Origin: Saccoglossus kowalevskii
Lineage: Eukaryota; Hemichordata; Enteropneusta; Harrimaniidae
DNA length: 64,000 bases
NCBI RefSeq assembly: GCF_000003605.2
Contig: NW_003116452.1
Location: forward strand, 459,017-523,016
Direction of reading: 5' to 3'
Both the position numbers and the translations under genes were made by a program. This document shows positions 1 through 12,636 of this stretch, piece after piece; the stretch's first letter is position 1; each line of letters opens with the position of its first letter. Under the pieces are notes generated by a model that did not search any database, was not told where the DNA came from, and saw only the letters and a list, made by a program, of their open reading frames with translations.

Positions 1-2878
1 TGCATGCAACTGTAATTATTTTAGTTCTGCTAGTTCAGTCACTTCGATACGGCAACAACGGTGTACCGACAGTTGTAGTTGTTTGTTACTGTTAAATGAA
101 ACTAAGTTATAATTATAGTAACAATTTATATTTATAGTCCTGACCTTGAGGTATTTCTGAAGCACAATGTTGACAATTGACAATTTTAAATCTGATAACA
201 AATAAACATTCACAAACGTACCATTATAAGTAACGTATGTACTAAGTTCAAATAACATTAATTATTCTACGAACGACCTAAATCCGGTTTCCGGAATTGA
301 AGGAAATGCTCGATTTTGATGATTTTAAGTTCAAAATTAACGCAAGAAATATTACTTCATAGCAGCATTCATTGAAAATAATCGTGTATGTAGTTATGGG
401 AGTAGCGTGGACGGCAATTTCTATTTTTGATTATTGAAGGAAGGGAGTAGTAATTTGCAGACTATTGTTGAGCAAATGTGGGCGTTTGGGAGTGCATTCA
501 TTATGTAGTGGCATATTAAGCTGAGCAATCATCAGTAGAGGCCAATTAGTATGTCTAGATATCTACTAGCATTTTAATAAAAAAGCCTTGGAGAGATTGT
601 ACGCGTCCGTAATTCGGAATAAACTTCGAAACGATATAAATTTGTCTTGAATTTGGAAAAAAAAATTCCAGCCAAGAAAGTTTAGTTGCATGACATGAAC
701 CAATTCTATACTTTCAAAATTTTTGCAAATAGAAAATCACATTGTCAGTGAAAGTGTCAACATTCAAACTTGGTACATCGAATTTATTTATTTGTTGAAA
801 CCAGTGATTGTATAATTTAAATTATGATTCGTCATTTTTTGCACGAGTATCTCAAAAAAATCACTCAAAAGACTTTATTGAAACCCGTGCAGACTTCAAT
901 TGATTATTAATTTCAATTCAAGCATAATAATAATAGTGCCTAATTTGCATAAAATTAGATTATATCCTGATGGTGATATTGTAAAATGTCTTTGTGTTTT
1001 GTTTTTAAATTTAAGTGTTCTTGCAGTTGTAGGGAAAGCTTGGAAAACATAAATTGTAAACTTTCTTATTAACTAACTTTCTCAAAGATGCGACGAAGTG
1101 CTAAAAAAAATGTTTTACTTACATTAAAACTAACTAATACAATCACGTGACACTAAATACCCGGATTTACGCCATTCGACGTCACCTGGGAGTCGTTTTG
1201 TTGCCACATGTCATTACTAGCACTAAATCTCATGTGCACAGGTATTTGTGCTTTATTGATAAATTATTGACCCTTGAACTTGTAATAATAATGATGACAA
1301 TAATGGACATACACATCATATTTTATTTATTACAGCATGTTGACAAAGGTTGACTCTATGTTCAAGGGGGTTAAAGTAATCTAGACAACCTGACATCTAC
1401 TTACTTACAGTAGTATTATGAATAAACTGATGCAAATCAGTATTTTCTAATCAGCACATTGAGGAAATCGCCATAGAGTGAACAGACTCATATTTATCTA
1501 TGTAATTTTGATTTTTTTTTTTGAATATTCAGGAAAATTCCATAGAACAATGTTAATACACAATTATGATATATTGTATCGTATACAAGCATGTTATTTC
1601 ATTAAAAAACATTACCTATTTTATAATGCATCTTCAGGAATTGGCATTCATTATGTAGCTTACCACGAAAGTGATTGTGATAATAAGACACGATACATGT
1701 GATAGGAATAACCGACTGCTTCTCCATTTTTAATTATAACTGTCACTCCACATGTTATATGTTAATATGATACATGACTGTGTGTGTCATTTAACGAATA
1801 AAATGTAGTCCCACGCACCGATCACTGAAAGGAAGTATAAAATAAAATATACCAATACTGTATTTGCAACATTAAAATGAAATTTAAAAAAATGTACAGC
1901 TAATAAATTTAAGTTCGAGACTATCCAGAAACGTACTATAATATATTCATATTGATAGAAATGAAATGCTTACAATAGCTCCAATATAGCTTATTAGACT
2001 ATAATGGCCACTGAGGTCTCGTTAAAAACGAGATTCACGAGAATCGTATTACCTCTCTCCAATACTGTTTCATTCTTCTTGTCATTGCGTTCACTGTAAT
2101 CCTGCTTGTGTAATCATGCTATTTGGAACATCGAACGCGATAACAGGTGGTGACGAAAAAAAAGTATTTTGGAGGCAAAAACAAGTCTCGCGGCCCTCTC
2201 TTTAAGCGAGATCTTAGCGATCATTTGCATTTTTAGCATAAACCTGACAGAGAGTAGTTGATGCATGAATATAGCTGATGCTTTTCACAAAATTGATGAA
2301 TTCCTAGTCCCGCGATTATACATCAATATAACATTCCTCTTACGAGCATAGCAATATGATAACAGTGTAATATAATAACAGTATATGAGTTCTGTTTGCA
2401 TTCGCCCCGTTATACGTCACTGACTAAACTACTTTTCCAGCGTCAACACGATGCTCGAACAAAAGTGATGCGGTCTTGTTATTGAATTCATATGAAATTA
2501 GGAATATGCCCTTTAAACTTGCCTATTGTTTATCTTGTTGCCTTGGTTTCTTAGATTCGTAGAATATAAGTACGGTAAATATACACGACAGTGGTGTTGT
2601 ATATATCACCTACTACTTTATATTTCAAACTATTTATTTACCAAAACAAGTGTATATGGTTGATCAAAATAATTGATGCTGTATTACTGAAAAAAAAATG
2701 GTTTAGTTAGTTATGCATTCGTCAGGCTTATCCCAAATAGACGTGGGACGTGACAGCACATATCAATCTTCAATCAGGAATCAACGACCATCAATAATTA
2801 CGTGCACGTACCAAATATAGCAAGTTGATTGCCGTGGATATAATCGTATGCAACTATTACCAATCATCGTTGAAATAT
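1..2878. other. Non-coding AT-rich stretch, no gene recognised
   Basis: Only short ORFs without recognisable domains occur on either strand. The one local structure I see is a perfect 6-bp stem with a 5-base loop (TCTCGT-TAAAA-ACGAGA) at 2017-2033, which is too small to name. No splice-bounded exon or repeat family was recognised. Confidence 0.6.
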
Positions 2879-3104
2879 GTCCACAACTGATCACTTGATA
2901 TCTTCGACTCTGATTGTCCGTATGTTGGGTCACGCATGAATAGACGTATTTGCTTACACGGCGTATTGATATCTGAATGTTGTGCATAAATAAGTCCACA
3001 ACTGATAACTTCGAACTGATTGTCCGTATGTTGGGTCACGTATGAATATACATATTTGCTTACACGGCGTACTGATATCTAACATGAATGTTTTGCATAA
3101 ATAT
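2879..3104. repeat. Two-copy tandem duplication, unit about 115 bp
   Basis: Copy 1 (2879-2993) and copy 2 (2994-about 3104) both begin GTCCACAACTGAT. They share GATTGTCCGTATGTTGGGTCAC, TTTGCTTACACGGCGTA and GCATAAATA in the same order, with small indels and a few substitutions. This is a local duplication. Short ORFs crossing it on the minus strand are by-products of the repeat. Confidence 0.85.
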
Positions 3105-5573
3105 CTAAGCTGCTGGAATCAAGAAAAAGCTCATCAAATTATCTTGAATCAAAAATTCATGTGATAAATATATTTTCACATATATAGGTCACACTCGTCT
3201 TAACCGTGTTTACGTCGGATTTATACATACAGTGGCGGTAAAAAAAAGTGTGGGTAGCATCCAACGAGCAAAAAATGCCGCCGGATTATGAATAAATGTG
3301 ACAGAACATTTTATTACTGTAATTACATAATTTATATTTACCGGCACGTTTCCAGTATTCATGAATAAATCTACTTTATTTCGAGACCCATGCTTTGCCG
3401 TTGTGATTAATTCAGGGTGGTTTAGAAATAAAATCCTATCGCCGTTCCCTTCCAGCGGCAACCATCCTAGTAAATTAAATTTGAAGATATTTATTTAATG
3501 CAGAAAAATATAACCATGACAACTTGCTATATTACATGTCCATCGGATACATTATTTATACATTTAGGGTGATTGTGTGTTGACGCAAACCATCTTTAAA
3601 TAACGTTTAAATGAGTCTAATGGGCACATTTATTTCGATCGTAATGAAAACACATATTTGACGCACACTTATGTTCGAGGTTACGATGTAGAACGATCGT
3701 ATAGTTTCTTCAGATAAAAAGGTCCATATAAATTGCAATTTCGACGTACTGCAAAACTCAGCCCTTCGGTTACTCTACAAGATGTGATTACTTTTTTTAA
3801 ACAACTAGCACCTCTCCCATACTACAGCTGTTTCGTTGAACTCCTGGACGGTCCTGTCTTCAATATTAAGACAGATGGTGATTTGAAATAACAGACCAAA
3901 CAACAGATTGAACTACTTGACTAACATCTTGTCAGGACCATATTTAAAGGATTTAAGATATCACAAGCTCCACTAAAGGTACATACATGCATGATACATT
4001 CCAATGTGCTATGCACTACACTCATGCGAATAAAGTTTAATAAAAGTGAAAAATAAAGATGGGGCGGGCGGACACATGTGTGTCTAATGTGATTACAAAC
4101 ACACATTACTCAGCCACTGAATAATATAATATATTGCCAAACACTCGGAAAGCCGGAAGGTTGTGTCTGATATCCACAAGTGATTGATTTTAATGCCGAG
4201 CGTGCGCAGAAATATATGTAATTTAAATTTCACAATGTCGATATTGTAACGCATGTTACAATTGCCTTCGACATTATTAATTCACGATTCTAGTTGCGCG
4301 TTAAAAAGATGAGTTGTCCTAATGCAAGTCACAAGACGCAATAACAGATGCACACCATAATATTCGAGCTGTTATGTTTTGATATTATTCTTTTCGGTGC
4401 ATGTAAAAAATTGAATAACCGGGTAGGAGAAAATGAAATTTGTTTACGATGACTAATCCGATTACTGTATTACAAAATAATATCAGTATTGTTGCCATAT
4501 AGGTACCAGTATGGAAAAGATTATTCTAAATTATTAGTGACGATAAAAAAATAATATTCCATCTTAAATACATTACAGAAAAATGTTATATTCACTCACT
4601 ATTGATTATTTATTCAAATAACTAATATAGTAATGGCCTTCATTAATCAGTATTTCAATATAAAAATGGCCATACTGTAGTCTTAAAATCACGATTTTTA
4701 ATTATAAATTCTCGATTATTCATGCAAGGTCTCTTCAAGTCTAACTTGGACGAGAATTGCATTATTTTGTACTACACACAAGAAAATGTTACTGTGGATA
4801 ACGAATAAAAGCGCTCTTTTATCTGTATTCGCCGGTACTATCAGAAAAATTAGATATGGTACAATATTGAAACAAATCTGATCTGATCGACACAAGAATT
4901 TCACTTATTTTGACGTTTTATCACGTGCTTCCCCAATAGTGATCGATAACAAACACGATGGATGATTATAATATGCATAATGAGGACAGTGCATTAGCAT
5001 AGCACAGCATCAGCTTCATTCATGCATCAACACATCGCTGTCAGGTTTATGCCAGATGTTTACGTGCTCGGCAGAGATCCACCTATATTGGTATAAACTA
5101 CACCATGTGATCCGACACCCTGTGTGTATATTAACTGCTCTATCCTAATCATTGCTTCGTGTTGCATCTCGTTGTGTGCGAGTTATATGAATTACTGCGT
5201 CCTTAATTTTTCTAAGTGTACTACTTTGTGACTATGAAGAACAAGCTTCCAGCGACTACAACATCACCTGTCGACGGATGACAATAGCTTACTAACCGTG
5301 TGCCAATACTGAGGTGCATGGTGTGTTTTGCAGTCTTTGTTAACAGCTCAAAATAGAAACGCCGAAATTGCATCCATGCTAGCGTCTTAAATTCCACGAA
5401 AGCTTTTTTTGTCCTTCACTTATCTTTTTCATGTTTGGGTGAATGGATGAAGTAGTTCTACATTGGTGATTATCATTCCCGTCTTCGTCAGCATATATGC
5501 AGCCAAACATACAACGAACTACCCGATCCACAGTACTCCGAGACTTTAGCAAACATTTACCTTAGCGGGTCAG
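3105..5573. other. Non-coding stretch upstream of the GPCR; last part probably promoter and 5'-UTR exon
   Basis: No domain-bearing ORF was seen. The final few hundred bases must hold the receptor's promoter and first exon if the splice donor at 5573/5574 is real. The transcription start cannot be placed from sequence alone, and I see no convincing TATA/Inr pair. Confidence 0.45.
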
Positions 5574-5679
5574 GTAAGAACATTGTTTACTATGACATGT
5601 TCAATAACTGTATATGTTACGCATGAAGGTGTAGTACGTAAAAAAAACGCTAAATTGATAATCTGTTTCTAATTACCAG
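5574..5679 (+). other. Candidate 5'-UTR intron of the GPCR gene (106 bp)
   Basis: A near-consensus donor, CAG|GTAAGAA, at 5573/5574 is followed 106 bp later by a pyrimidine-containing tract and the acceptor ATTACCAG|GG at 5679/5680. A CTAAA-like branch-point candidate sits near 5651. Splicing would join an upstream non-coding exon to the exon carrying the whole coding sequence, 56 bases before the start codon. This is inferred from signals only. Short introns of this size are unusual but known in animals, and the acceptor could instead serve a more distant donor. Confidence 0.45.
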
Positions 5680-5700
5680 GGTCATAGTAGAGCTAGGTAG

Positions 5701-5736
5701 ATGATCACAGCACCTGGATCAGATGAATCGCCATAA
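5701..5736 (+). promoter_or_regulatory. uORF 1: 11 codons, stop overlaps the GPCR start codon
   Basis: ATG at 5701 opens an 11-codon reading frame ending in TAA at 5734-5736. The last A of this stop is the first A of the receptor's ATG (5736-5738), giving the junction TAATG. The uORF start has T at -3 and A at +4, a weak context. The main ATG has A at -3. That pattern fits leaky scanning, or termination followed by reinitiation, as a control on receptor translation. The function is inferred; the geometry is read directly. Confidence 0.4.
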
Positions 5737-5761
5737 TGCAGTGGAACATAAGCTTCCGTGA
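5723..5761 (+). promoter_or_regulatory. uORF 2: 12 codons, overlapping the GPCR start
   Basis: A second upstream ATG at 5723 (C at -3, weak) reads 12 codons to TGA at 5759-5761, out of frame with and overlapping the first codons of the receptor. Ribosomes starting here would miss the main start. Together with uORF 1 it suggests a dampened or regulated start site. It could also be chance in a short leader. Confidence 0.35.
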
Positions 5762-6827
5762 GTTTGACGTAATCGATAACACGACGTTTGACAATGAGGG
5801 CTCAGGAGCCTTTCCACCGTGGATGTTCACGCTGTTTATGCCTGCTTTCTACGGAGTTGTCTGCATCAGTGGAATCGTTGGTAACGGCGTCGTTATATAC
5901 GTACTTGTGAAGTACAAAATTATGCATACTGTACCGGGCGCTTATATATTGAACCTGGCCTCGACTGATTTCTTGTTTCTGCTTGGATTACCTTTCCTTG
6001 GTTACTTTAATATTACAAGGAAGTGGGTGTTCGGTGACAGTCTGTGTCGACTGATTATGGGTATAGATGGCATGAACATGTTGACGGGCATCTTCACCTT
6101 GACTGCGATGAGTGTTGATCGATACTTGGCAATAGTCCATCCAGTGTGGTCCAAGACTCATAGAACAGTGACAAAGGCAAGATTCATCTGCTTATTAACA
6201 TGGACGTTGTCGGCGATTATAACGATTCCTCTTTGGCTGTATGCAAAAACGCAGTCGTTTTTTGGAGTGACGGTTTGCAATATCATCTGTCCGAATCTTT
6301 CCAAACGTATATTTATCATTTGCTCGTTTTGTCTCGGTTTTGCATTGCCTCTCATGGTCGTGTTGGTCGCATACACCAATATTATCCATTTTTTGAAAAT
6401 TGGAAATAGGCGTAACCGTCGCCAGTTTAAATTAGGTAGAGTAGGTGTGATGATTCTTCTAGCAATTCTTCTATTCGTGTTATGCTGGCTACCTTTCTGG
6501 GTATCACAACTGATGGTTGTAGCAACACATGGTCATGTATCGAGACCGAGAGCGCTTAAGATTGCATATTTTTGCAGTCCCTTCTTAAGTTACACCAACA
6601 GTTGCCTTAACCCTATCGTTTACACGTATGTAAGAAGTGACTTTCGTCGCAGCGTTGCAAAATTGTTTGGACAAGATCAGAGAAAACCCCCTAAACTTGA
6701 AATAAATGGGAGAAGCGTCAATGGTAGCACAAGTAATATGAATATGCAGCTATCCAAATTTACAACAGACAAGCCTTCTGTGACAGTAACGGTTTTTAAT
6801 CAAGATCCTCACATTGACCGGTTGTAA
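5736..6827 (+). CDS. Class-A (rhodopsin-like) neuropeptide GPCR, somatostatin/opioid/galanin-type
   Basis: The product is a seven-pass plasma-membrane receptor, probably for a peptide and probably Gi/o-coupled by family analogy. The 363 residues are encoded in one exon. N-glycosylation sites are N4 (NIS) and N15 (NTT). TM1 carries GN50. TM2 reads LASTD with D78 (2.50). W97 lies in the WVFG of loop 1. C104 is the conserved 3.25 cysteine. D111 occupies 3.32, the acidic ligand contact of somatostatin and opioid receptors. DRY is 128-130, W156 is in TM4 and P205 in TM5. TM6 has CWLP (250-253), and TM7 has YTNSCLNPIVY (286-296), which includes NPxxY and closely resembles the YANSCANP hallmark of somatostatin receptors. 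Loop-2 cysteines C181 or C185 can pair with C104. The third intracellular loop is short and basic. The Ser/Thr-rich tail lacks a palmitoylation cysteine after helix 8 and ends in IDRL. An in-frame TGA at 5724-5726 supports this start. The exact ligand (somatostatin, allatostatin-C or another) is not decided. Confidence 0.95.
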   Translation: MQWNISFREFDVIDNTTFDNEGSGAFPPWMFTLFMPAFYGVVCISGIVGNGVVIYVLVKYKIMHTVPGAYILNLASTDFLFLLGLPFLGYFNITRKWVFGDSLCRLIMGIDGMNMLTGIFTLTAMSVDRYLAIVHPVWSKTHRTVTKARFICLLTWTLSAIITIPLWLYAKTQSFFGVTVCNIICPNLSKRIFIICSFCLGFALPLMVVLVAYTNIIHFLKIGNRRNRRQFKLGRVGVMILLAILLFVLCWLPFWVSQLMVVATHGHVSRPRALKIAYFCSPFLSYTNSCLNPIVYTYVRSDFRRSVAKLFGQDQRKPPKLEINGRSVNGSTSNMNMQLSKFTTDKPSVTVTVFNQDPHIDRL

Positions 6828-7260
6828 TAAGTCGTTTCTAGACACGTTATGAACATGGTTTAATGTTATTTACATTACATTACAACTGAGGTATGTAACT
6901 AGGAATTGTTGCGGTAACAACACGTATTGCCTGCAAGGAAACACTTGAATTATACTACAGCAGCACGCAGTGATGTTTACCATCGCATATTGGTTACACG
7001 TGTCACGCCTGCTGAATGAAACGTGATCGCTCATGTCAGAAACACCTGCAGCGCCAGTAATGAACGATATGCACGTCATTGTCACATGTGGACGACTTTC
7101 ATCGATGTTGTTGCTATTCCATCTATGATGTCATGTATTATTCTAGTTTTGAATAATATAATATTGCATGCAGCTACTCAATTATGTATATCCAAAGACG
7201 TGATTACGTATTCGGTATCACGTCAAATTACATCTTTCGATGCAGATAAAGTACGATTCG

Positions 7261-7266
7261 AATAAA
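7261..7266 (+). other. Candidate polyadenylation signal for the GPCR mRNA
   Basis: AATAAA lies 434 bases after the stop codon, the first canonical hexamer I noticed downstream. It gives a plausible 3'-UTR of about 450 bases. AT-rich DNA makes chance AATAAA common, so 3'-end data would be needed. Confidence 0.35.
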
Positions 7267-7289
7267 ACAAAAACACTTTGATAAAATAG

Positions 7290-10200
7290 GTGAAATACAA
7301 CTCAAATGAGGTAGAAAGATTAGAATTAAAACGCATAAATCTCCGCAATTTTAAATATGTGCCAACACAAAGCAACGGTATGTTTATTCGCGCAGTATTT
7401 TTGTGACAGTATTATAGCATTTTCAGATCTTCTGAGCTGCCTTGGGAATTGTTATTAATCGGATTGTGTATCGTTCTGCGTAGCCTGTTTTATCACGCAA
7501 TATATTCATTTCTCTGCGATGGATATTATTCTCTGCCTTTAGTTTTTAATAATAAATGTAAAATGTGCTTTTTTAAGTCAGGTCAGTGAACAATTCAGCT
7601 TATGGTGCATATGCAATATGTGAATACGTAAACAGGTTAGCAGTTAAAAGGTGCGAGATAAACGAATCTATTAAACCACTTGTTATTATAACACAGTGTT
7701 ATTGAAAAACGTTCCGTCGTTATTAAAATCAGTTTTCATCAAGTATTGATTGATACGTATATCAAATATATGCGATTATTTTTGTGTTTTTATTTTACAA
7801 TGACTACACTGTGTGCATGACATCCTAATAAACTGAGTGGGATGATTTACTGATTTAAAATTAATTGACGCATCATGATATTTGAACGTATTGTAAATTT
7901 ACGCTTTGTATTACTTTTTTTGATGAATAAACACGTATTAATTATACCTAAATATACATAGAGTGGCAGTGAGATACAATAAATACTGCGAAGGATTACT
8001 GGTAATATGCCCAGGAAAGCAACAGTCCCCGCGGAGTATATAATGTGTCGATGTTATCTTTGTGATTGGCCTTCATGGAAGAGATCAACTTGCTTAAGGA
8101 CAAGGCTGGAACAAGTCATGCTGCAAAAGACAGCAAGTGGTAATTGGACTGTGTCTATTTGTAATGTAACTAGGCTGATAATGTTGTTTATTAAACAAAA
8201 CAGTCACCCAATGATTTACGTTACTCAGTGGACGTTCATTAAAAACGACAGTGAATATATAAACCCGCAACACGGGGTTTTAATTCATCACATACACAAG
8301 ATCTGAAGTTAACATGCGTATTCACACACCCCTTCTAGAAGTACTAAAGAAACTAAATATTAGCACCAATCTATTTTTCATTGTAACCGAAAGATATAAT
8401 AACATGTGCTAAATAGACTAACATACATAGACAACTCCGATTATTGTTTATGTTATAAACAAACACAATACGTGAAAAAATACTACATGTAATATTAATT
8501 TTTAAAGGATTTGGCAAGATGAAATTGACACATTTTATTTTTATTTTCTGAAAAACATTTATTTGTTATTCCTTTCTTGTTTGTTGTTCGCTTTCAATTT
8601 ATTGTATCTTTTTTTTTTTGTCAGATCACGTTATTAGAATTAGTAATAATAATGTGAATCTATAATATTGTGTTGCTAGGATACGAGTCACACTATCGAT
8701 TGTTGAATCGTCTTATACTTTAGTCGATCTTTTGATATTTCTTAGACAGGGGAGGCCATAAGGGAGATCCACCAATAGTTTCCGAAGAATACGTTGGGAA
8801 ATGATGTATCGCTTATTTACTATACAATTCGTTGGGTTTTATTGTACTTTATAATTCACCATAACAGTGTCGTTTTGATCAATACATGTCGACGTGATCG
8901 TCGATAAATGACAATATTGACTGACAAAGTTGATACTGGCTTGCGAGTTTGTGTTATTGACTTCCTGTATCATAATATCCGGGACATGTAATGAACAGAT
9001 TATACTGTGTCTAAACCCAGAGGCTAAATGCAATTTGAATTGTTATTCTTTCCCTGAAAGTCTCGTTTGAAGGGTACCGATGAGGTGGCATTTGTATGTC
9101 TACAAGATGAGATGGATTAAGTCCATAAAAAGCCTGACGTTCCGTTCACAGTGATTTGTATTACAAACTGTCTAATTGGCGTTATTCGGGATAACAATAG
9201 GGACACATGACCTTTGGGTTATGTATGACATGTACTGACTTAATCATTTCAGCAAAAGAAAAGGAGTGCACGGTAATATCTGACATAGAACAAAGATTCT
9301 GCGTCGAGTTAGTGTTGCGTAAAGTAATTAATAACATTTCCTCCCCGGTCCCGATAACGCCCGACCGCAAGTGTTCGTATCAATTACAATAATTTCCACT
9401 GTATTGGCTATTTTCTAGTCTTGTCGTTCCAGTGTAAAATTTAGAAGTCGTCGTGACAATATATAGTTGTTTCTGACTAGTAAAGATTAACATTGATCGA
9501 TGTATTTCATCCTGTGATTTAAAATTAGAATTCCAGACACTATTAAGATGTATAGTATGATTGACGAGGTGATTTAAATTACACTCCGCAAATTATAATA
9601 TGGTTTCTTTAAAGACCGTGAAAAGCCGTTGTACCAAATAACAACGCCGTCATACCAGGAACGATGTGTCGTTGGAGACAATCGTAGGTATGTTTTTTTT
9701 TTTATACATTAGGGTTTAGTTTTGTATGGTTTGTCATCAGTGGTGCCTTTATCTTTTTTTTCAATTGATTAACATAACATCAATTGTTGCCTAGGACGCT
9801 CAATACATCAACACATATCGAATGGTATATAGCAATGCACAATGGTTTGGCGTCGATGATGCGAAAACAATGTGTAATCTCCACTGAGCAATGGACCAAA
9901 TAAATGGCATTGATAAAAGAGTTTTCGAATAAAATATTTCCTGCACTGTCATGCAACATAATGATTCATTGTCGTCACGTATTTCCACTTCTTTATTCAA
10001 AGCTTTCTAGCTATAGCTTTGTTTACATGACAGGGTGATTATGTATAATACATGTAAATTGAGATCACTAATTAATGGCATATTCTCATTTAAGTTGGAA
10101 AATTCAAAATTGTTATAAAGTGTAAAAAAAATATCAATGAATTCGTGCTTGCCACAACTCATAACCGTAAGGACAAATAACCATTCAATGTTGCTATCAA

Positions 10201-12613
10201 AAATTTTATGTTTTAAAAAGTGTTATTTTTGTGTCAGGAAGAGCATTCCCTTCTTGTCAGTCGGTCAAATACGAACTGCATACAAGTGAATCAAGTGTGT
10301 CCTCAAGTATGGTTTATTTGCAATCTACCTCCATAAACGCTGACAAAAAATCCTGTAACCCAATCACATATTAACTTAATAAATAGCGTCTTTTTCGTAA
10401 TGCACAGTTATAATATTGGCAATACACAAATAATAGTGTGGCCTTTCAGTTTGTATCGTAATGTCGTACCATTTGACATAGAAACTCAATGTGTAAATCT
10501 GTAAATTTCCTTCATCCCAATCTGCATACATTCATGTACGATTTCATGTACGTAAATTTCACCCCAGAATCAGAGTTTTTTTTTTTCCGATACATTTTCC
10601 CATTCCCACTTGATATAACACACTTAAGTACCAACCCATTACAACGAATTTGCGTTTGTCTCGTCCTCGAAGACACAATCAATTTCACAAACCAGGCATA
10701 CATATCCGTCGATTAAATAAGTTAACATACTTAAATTGTTTTAATGTTACGCTATCATGTTTACTATTTGCATATATAGAGAATTTCAAATTGCCATGGT
10801 TGTTCAACCATATCTCGATTTTAGGTCATTAACAGTCTATTTATTATTGAATCTTTCTGGATATCTAAAGCAAGTAACAAATACGCGTTAGCTATCACCA
10901 TGGCGACGGTGTATGAGCATTTGAAACAGATATATACTGCAATTTACAAAATGCATCGCAAGTTGGTTTTCTTATACGTCTGCTTTCACTGAAACCCCCG
11001 CCTGCCACTTCGATAGTTTCACCGACGTTATTGGAATTGACTGAGTAATAACCCCGTATATTAGCATGTATTGTAACGACTATCGGAGGATTGAACGCAA
11101 CGAAAAGATGTTTTTAATATTCTGTGTATGATTCACCATGATCCCTTATTACTCATCATTAAATAACGATTCTAGTGTAAAATAATTGTATTACAAATAA
11201 TAGTTGTAAATGCAAATACATATCCTTTTAAAATCTCTAAACGCTTGCACATTGTATAATTTTTTTTTTCGATCGATAACATTATATATGCTGGAATTAA
11301 ACTATAGTATATGATGTTGATCGAAATAGTTCAAGCAATTCTAGCATGTGTCTATTAACAGAATCCAAAAAATATTTTTTTAGATTTTCATATCACAATA
11401 TATGATACACTTTTTTAACTATTTAATGTGACTTTGTGTAATAATTATTAGGTGCGAATATTTTAAAAACACTTTTGCAGTAGTTCATGGTCAATTTGAG
11501 TTTTCAAACACAAGTTTCTTATTTTATTTGTGTGTACATCTGTATTTTAGTTTATTTGGTGTAGATATTTAACATATTTGTTCGATAAAGTATGATTGCT
11601 ATCAAAGTAAGTTATATAGAATCAATGATAGGCAGTAAAGGATTGACATCGAAAACAATCCACTCAGTTCAGTTCGTGGTTTACCTTTCATGCGTTACCA
11701 TGCGTGATTTAAAAAAAAAACATTGATTATGAGCGACCTCGTCACCTGGCAACGATTCATTGACGTTCGTTTCCAGCTAATTTTCTGTTGTTCGACTTTG
11801 TCCATAGAATTATAAGACATATTCAACTGGTAGTTAATAATAACTACCATAACCTTAGTATTGCCGCGTTTTTGAGTGTCATCACTCTTTATTAATCCAT
11901 TAGTATATGTGATGTCATTTCATTTCCAAAAGCTTATACTGGTTAGAATACGTTTTGGCATTACATGACATTTGCAATGGCGTATGCAACAATGAAAGCA
12001 TGTATGTCAAGGTGAACAACTCAAACATGGGTATACTGCTTCTATGTATCTTGTTTCGTATTTCAATTATTTTGTTGAGACCCGGGGAAAATATCGATAA
12101 GGCTTGACGTTAATGGATTATATGCAAAAAACTGTCAGCTACACATTTGAGTAGCTTTTATCCTAACTGTCAATCGTAGTCTATATTATACAAGTACTGA
12201 CCATGCCGTTCAAAGAGATGAAACGTTGATAGATTCATTTAAATTGTAAAAGTCATGGTGAGTCAAATTTATGTGTGATGTCTGCATTCCAAAGAACATA
12301 ATAATACAACACTTACTAATCCATTGATCACACTAAATTATAAAATTCAGAAAATAAGTTGCATTTATAATTCAAATATCCATATTTCGATAATATGGTG
12401 GATACTGTAAACTCGAATGATTACGCTGGATCTATATGTCAAGCAATTATAAGTGTTTTGGGAATTGGATGAGATGAAACTAGTTAGTTATCGCTTTGTA
12501 TTTGTCCTTGACACATATCAATGAGGTCCAAATATTTGCTGGTATTGCAATGTTTTACCTTTTTTAATCCGAGCGGTCCAATTCAATAAAATCGGATCCA
12601 CTTCGTCTAATTG
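7290..12613. other. Non-coding AT-rich stretch, no gene recognised
   Basis: The ORFs here are short and carry no domain I recognise. The longest, 8007-8306 (+, 99 codons), begins at an ATG with A at -3 but looks like composition-driven chance. Homopolymer T runs occur near 8611 and 9691. No repeat family was recognised. Confidence 0.55.
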
Positions 12614-12636
12614 ATATATATATATATATATATATA
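12614..12636. repeat. (AT)n microsatellite
   Basis: An uninterrupted alternating A/T run of 23 bases. Confidence 0.95.

Noticed and set aside
6158-6409. ORFs of 64-73 codons overlapping the GPCR in other frames
   Set aside because: They are shadows of the receptor coding sequence with no independent evidence.
8007-8306. 99-codon ORF with ATG and A at -3
   Set aside because: No recognisable domain, no splice or repeat context, and a length not surprising by chance in 64 kb.
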